A stretch of DNA of 56,090 nucleotides from Candidatus Scalindua sp. (lineage in GTDB: Bacteria; Planctomycetota; Brocadiia; Brocadiales; Scalinduaceae), in NCBI GenBank assembly GCA_021777035.1, contig JAIQZR010000194.1, positions 1 through 56,090 of the forward strand. The letters run 5' to 3'. Within the stretch, counting starts at the first letter, position 1. Every line of letters starts with the position of its first letter. Shown piece by piece: positions 53,726 through 56,090 of this stretch. The notes under the pieces were generated by a model, which had not been told where the DNA came from, made no database searches, and saw only the letters and a list, made by a program, of their open reading frames with translations. A program made the translations under genes and the position numbers.

Positions 53726-53826
53726 TGGAAAACTTAATCGGGAGTTAAGATGAAGAAAAGTGAAAAGCCAGGCAATAAGGAGAGATAAGATATGAGGGTT
53801 ATTATTTCTGTCCCTTGATTCGTGTC
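53726..53826 (+). repeat. Second copy of the 77-bp repeat, running into the higA 3' side
   Basis: Homologous to 52684-52760 (TGGAAAACTTAATCGGGAGT, GAAAAGCC, AAGGAGAGATAA). Here the sequence continues without break into GTCCCTTGATTCGTGTC at 53810-53826, at the 3' end of higA. It therefore shows the uninterrupted state of the locus split by tail copy B at 52780. Confidence 0.7.
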
Positions 53827-54124
53827 AAATCGCTGGTGCTAAAATCTTTACTTCTTTCTCCAGGCAATCAGCCAATGACATTTTAGCCATTTCAGTGTCA
53901 TAATGAGTTTGGATACCTGTCCAGAATTTAACTGATATACCAAAGTAACGGGCAAGGCGAAGTGCAGAGTCAGAGCTAATGCCTCTTTCACCGTGGACAA
54001 TCTTGTTTATCCGCATTGCCGGAACACCTATATCTTTAGCGAGTCTGTACTGGCTAATACCCATTGGCTTTAAAAATTCCTCGACCAGGATTTCGCCGGG
54101 ATGTGTTGGTGGAAAATCTCTCAT
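53825..54124 (-). CDS. higA: HigA family antitoxin (XRE helix-turn-helix)
   Basis: 99 aa. HPGEILVEEFLKPMGISQYR, LAKDIGVPAMRINKIVHGER and GISSDSALRLARYFGISVKF give the HigA/VapI-type helix-turn-helix. GAGGTGAT stands before the ATG. The toxin gene directly upstream is a relic, so the antitoxin is orphaned. Parts of the same gene recur in the chimeric relic at 52891. Confidence 0.9.
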   Translation of the reverse strand: MRDFPPTHPGEILVEEFLKPMGISQYRLAKDIGVPAMRINKIVHGERGISSDSALRLARYFGISVKFWTGIQTHYDTEMAKMSLADCLEKEVKILAPAI

Positions 54125-54133
54125 GATATCACC

Positions 54134-54270
54134 TCAATGATAGTCAGTTATTTCGATGTTGTATACACCGTCATTATGCCATTTAAAGCAAATACGCCAC
54201 TGATCATTAATACGAATACTGTGTTGTCATTTGCGTCTGTCCTTTAAAAATCTTTTCAGTTTAGTGTGTA
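54134..54270 (-). pseudogene. HigB toxin gene relic with an internal stop
   Basis: The minus-strand frame reads LKRFLKDRRK, stop (TGA at 54229-54227), then QHSIRINDQWRICFKWHNDG and VYNIEITDYH before TGA at 54136. This is the C-terminal half of HigB (pattern KGDRKGQHSIRINDQWRICF), with TGA in place of the conserved Gly codon. The N-terminal half is absent. It ends 9 nt before higA, the usual higBA order. Confidence 0.8.
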
Positions 54271-54340
54271 ACCTGATTTTCTGAAAAGTGGTTCTAAAAT
54301 CCTACCACTGTCCCATATTAATACTTATGATCTTCCAATA

Positions 54341-54415
54341 CTATTGACCGGTATCAACCGTTTCCCAATCAGAGCAGATTATCAATGCTATAAATATGAT
54401 TATCAAACTTCTCAT
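54341..54415 (-). CDS. Tiny lipoprotein- or type I toxin-like peptide
   Basis: 24 aa: MRSLIIIFIALIICSDWETV then DTGQ. It has a strong Shine-Dalgarno AAGGAGGG with 6-nt spacing, one of the best in the window. The hydrophobic core ends in LIIC, which resembles a lipobox, so it may be a mini-lipoprotein, a membrane-acting toxin peptide, or the stub of a deleted lipoprotein gene. No family recognised. Confidence 0.5.
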   Translation of the reverse strand: MRSLIIIFIALIICSDWETVDTGQ

Positions 54416-54861
54416 GGTATACCCTCCTTGCTCTAAAACATTCTTCAAAAAATTATGCTATAGCAAACAAATACGTCTAGTCCCAGCAATTCAAATTATT
54501 CATGCTAGAACCTAAAATGATTTTAGAAAGTCCCAGTTATTACAACTCTTGTATGGAATAGTATTAAAGAAATCGACTTACTATTTTATGGTATGGTGGT
54601 GGAAAAACTCATTCATTCATTTACCTCCCTGTAAAAACAAACGTTATCTAAGATAATTTTCCCACTATGTTCTATGTGGTATATTTTATGTTATATGAAT
54701 TGAAGAAACCCAGATTACATTTTACAACTTTGCCAGAACACGTATTATCAAATCCATAAATGATCTGTTGGGTCTCCGGTAAATGGCAAATACGCCGTAT
54801 AGCGCTTTAACAAGCCCACAAGCACTTTTATAGCACTCGTGTAGCACAGGGGTGTTGTGTT
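54416..54861. other. Region without recognised genes in the accessory island
   Basis: About 450 AT-rich bases upstream of the tiny peptide gene; the promoter of that gene should be here. No ORF or tRNA. Near 54825-54850 the words AGCACTTTTATAGCACTCGT and GTAGCAC form a short imperfect repeat. Confidence 0.35.
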
Positions 54862-54963
54862 GTGGAAAAGAAAAATATTGTAGGATACAATATAAGAAAG
54901 TTAAGGATAAAGGAAAGCCTTACTCAGGAAGGGCTTGCACTACAAAGTGGACTTTCGCTATAA
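54862..54963 (+). pseudogene. Truncated XRE-type regulator
   Basis: GTG at 54862 opens VEKKNIVGYNIRKLRIKESL followed by TQEGLALQSGLSL and TAA. This is the first part of an XRE helix-turn-helix repressor (pattern NIRKLRxxxGLTQEELALxSGLS). The frame then stops where the recognition helix should continue. Probably a decayed phage- or island-type repressor. Confidence 0.6.
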
Positions 54964-55261
54964 AATGAAAAAGGAGATATTGAGAAAGAAAATTTCAAGT
55001 AGAAATTCCGGAAAGTAGATTTTAGCCAGATCGATTTATTTGAATAAATCTTTTCAGCAAGCCAATTCATGGATGGAAAAGATCATGGTTGATGCTGAAA
55101 CACACCTTTTTTTCACTAAAAATCCATAAAATCTATATCAAATGTGAAATAATTATCCTATGATTTTTCTGCCGAGGATCCAAGAAAAGCAGGTCTTAAC
55201 GAATTCCTTTTAAAGATTGGGATACTCTAAATCCTTGCAAATCTCTTGTCTCAAAGACGAG
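54964..55261. other. Degenerate DNA between the XRE relic and tail copy C
   Basis: About 300 AT-rich bases. The frame behind the XRE stop reads NEKGDIEKENF, which may be a leftover of the same regulator after a deletion. Nothing else is recognisable. Confidence 0.35.
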
Positions 55262-55301
55262 AAGGGAATTTCCAAGGTGCAGGAAATTCTTGTAGGTTGA
55301 G
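55262..55301 (+). pseudogene. Displaced copy C of the aminotransferase 3' end
   Basis: 38 of 40 bases match 52080-52119, the end of the aminotransferase gene including TGA; both differences are synonymous (GTA/GTG Val, ATC/ATT Ile). It shares ATT with copy B and CAAGG and CTTGTA with the gene, so it is neither a simple copy of the gene nor of B. It stands at the far end of the island, about 3.2 kb from the gene. Confidence 0.9.
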
Positions 55302-55357
55302 CTATTAATCCCCCCCTTGGAGAACGAATAAGTTAGGCCTTCGGCAGGAATATACAG

Positions 55358-55505
55358 GTAGGAGCCAACTCCTGTTGGCGACCGAACAGTACGTTCACCA
55401 GCCCCCGTCCGTACCGGCACGGGCGGGCGACAATCATTCTGGCGGGTTGGCTGCCGAATTATTGCATTTGAACGCTTACGCTCGCCGTCAGGAGACGGCT
55501 CCTAC
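55358..55505. repeat. REPIN-like pair of inverted REP elements
   Basis: REP copy 2 (plus strand, 55358-55383, GTAG then GCCAAC-TCCT-GTTGGC) and copy 3 (minus strand, 55505-55481, GTAG then GCCGTC-TCCT-GACGGC) face each other about 100 nt apart. The DNA between is strikingly GC-rich (CCCGTCCGTACCGGCACGGG). Two inverted REPs with a spacer make a REPIN. A long ORF across this region is an artefact of the repeat. Confidence 0.8.
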
Positions 55506-55534
55506 CAAAACATTGAAGTTCCTATGCAATATAT

Positions 55535-56090
55535 TTATTTAACCGCCAAAGGCACATCTGCAAGCAGACCAATCTCTTCATCGGTCAGATAACATGCAGG
55601 GTCAGGTTCCCATATATCACCATGGACGGACTCAGCACGTGCCCTGAAATTACCGCCACATATATCAAGCCACTTACACTTGGAACATCGGCCGGTAACA
55701 TAATTCTTTTTCTCTTTCAGTTTCATCAAAAGATCATTTGATTTGTCTTCCCAGATTTCACCGAATTTTCGTTCACGCACATTTCCGAACGTATGTTCTC
55801 TCCAGAATTGATCAGGATGCACAGCACCATCCCAGCTGACACAGGCAAGACCGTGTCCGGAACTGTTCCCCTCGTTCCACTTTAACAGCTCAAGTACTTC
55901 TGCCGCACGTTTTGGATCTTCCTTAAGTAATCGTTGATATATATATGGGCCATCGGCATGGTTATCTACCGTTAAAACTTCTAACGGATTCCCACGATCA
56001 TGAGCCTCCTTCGTTTTGTCAATAATGAGGTCAACAACTTTACGGGTCTCCTCATGCGTCAAATCTTCTTCGATTAACCTGGATCCCCTG
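55535..56090 (-). CDS. ahbC: Radical SAM/SPASM haem-biosynthesis enzyme, AhbC/NirJ type (partial)
   Basis: Only the C-terminal 185 or so residues are inside; the frame stays open to base 56090. Seen: LTHEETRKVVDLIIDKTKEA, GNSSGHGLACVSWDGAVHPD and FGNVRERKFGEIWED, then GRCSKCKWLDICGGNFRARA and DPACYLTDEEIG. The Cys set CSKCKWLDIC plus the last Cys is a SPASM-type extra Fe-S site. These match AhbC/NirJ enzymes that remove acetate side chains from siroheme-type rings on the way to haem b or d1. AhbD is the main alternative. Confidence 0.75.
   Translation of the reverse strand, partial: RGSRLIEEDLTHEETRKVVDLIIDKTKEAHDRGNPLEVLTVDNHADGPYIYQRLLKEDPKRAAEVLELLKWNEGNSSGHGLACVSWDGAVHPDQFWREHTFGNVRERKFGEIWEDKSNDLLMKLKEKKNYVTGRCSKCKWLDICGGNFRARAESVHGDIWEPDPACYLTDEEIGLLADVPLAVK

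Noticed and set aside
52119..55301. Prophage or integrative element with its own integrase
   Set aside because: No integrase, structural or replication gene between the tail copies; only TA genes, an XRE relic and repeats.
55196..55420. A 74-aa ORF on the minus strand
   Set aside because: It crosses REP copy 2, tail copy C and other repeat DNA in an arbitrary frame; its translation has no family character.

Overview
The window comes from a low-GC (by eye about 38-40 %) Gram-negative-type bacterium. It carries lipid A genes (lpxA, lpxC), an outer-membrane assembly factor (bamA with skp), a LolC/E-type permease, a periplasmic c-type haem protein and, at the right edge, a radical-SAM enzyme of the siroheme-dependent haem pathway (AhbC/NirJ type). 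The gene mix and the weak or absent Shine-Dalgarno sequences with several TTG starts suggest an anammox-type planctomycete (Brocadiales, for example a Scalindua-like organism). This is inference from recalled families, not a database result.

Layout. 1-960: start of tuf preceded by four tRNA genes on the minus strand. 1-5.9 kb: aroC, a LolC/E-like permease, a J-domain protein, purC. 5.9-8 kb: an accessory patch with a hicA relic, a clan AA aspartic protease, a displaced second copy of the nth 3' end, a small unknown ORF and nth. 8.2-17.3 kb: pssA, purM-purF, thiE, murJ, a small membrane protein, an MNT/HEPN pair, a Na+/H+ antiporter. 17.5-23.2 kb: maf, a cluster of palindromic repeats, and several secreted or membrane proteins. 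23.3-26.3 kb: rpsB-tsf-pyrH-frr-tRNA-Lys-tRNA-Glu ending in a terminator. 26.4-37.9 kb: a long minus-strand run prs-rplY-pth-rpsF-ssb-rpsR-rplI-dnaB-bamA-skp-lpxC-lpxA-oxidoreductase linking replication, translation and outer-membrane biogenesis. 38.5-44.1 kb: mgtC-like, an FxLYD-like secreted protein, pmbA and tldD, a c-type haem protein. 44.6-46.1 kb: a patch of toxin-antitoxin (TA)-like genes. 46.2-52.1 kb: dinG, ftrB, a TlpA-like protein, trpC, a class V aminotransferase. 52.1-55.5 kb: a second accessory island of hicB, mazEF, higBA and their relics, closed by a REP pair. 55.5 kb-end: partial ahbC-like gene.

The most unusual pattern is seen twice. Behind the 3' end of a housekeeping gene lies at least one extra copy of that gene's last 40-100 bases, separated from the gene by small accessory ORFs. 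For nth one displaced tail is present (17 differences in 102 nt, 14 of them synonymous). For the aminotransferase two displaced tails are present (5 differences in 89 nt, 4 synonymous; 2 in 40 nt, both synonymous). The mostly synonymous differences suggest that the tails come from diverged working orthologues and are not decayed duplicates. The DNA between tail copies holds TA genes and relics. This resembles repeated insertion of small cassettes at gene 3' ends, each restoring or displacing the end of the target gene; no integrase lies in the window.

A second theme is a set of short palindromic repeats, most beginning with GTAG, one of which shows compensatory base changes in its stem. They look like REP/REPIN elements of the kind mobilised by RAYT (TnpA_REP) transposases, although no RAYT gene is in view.
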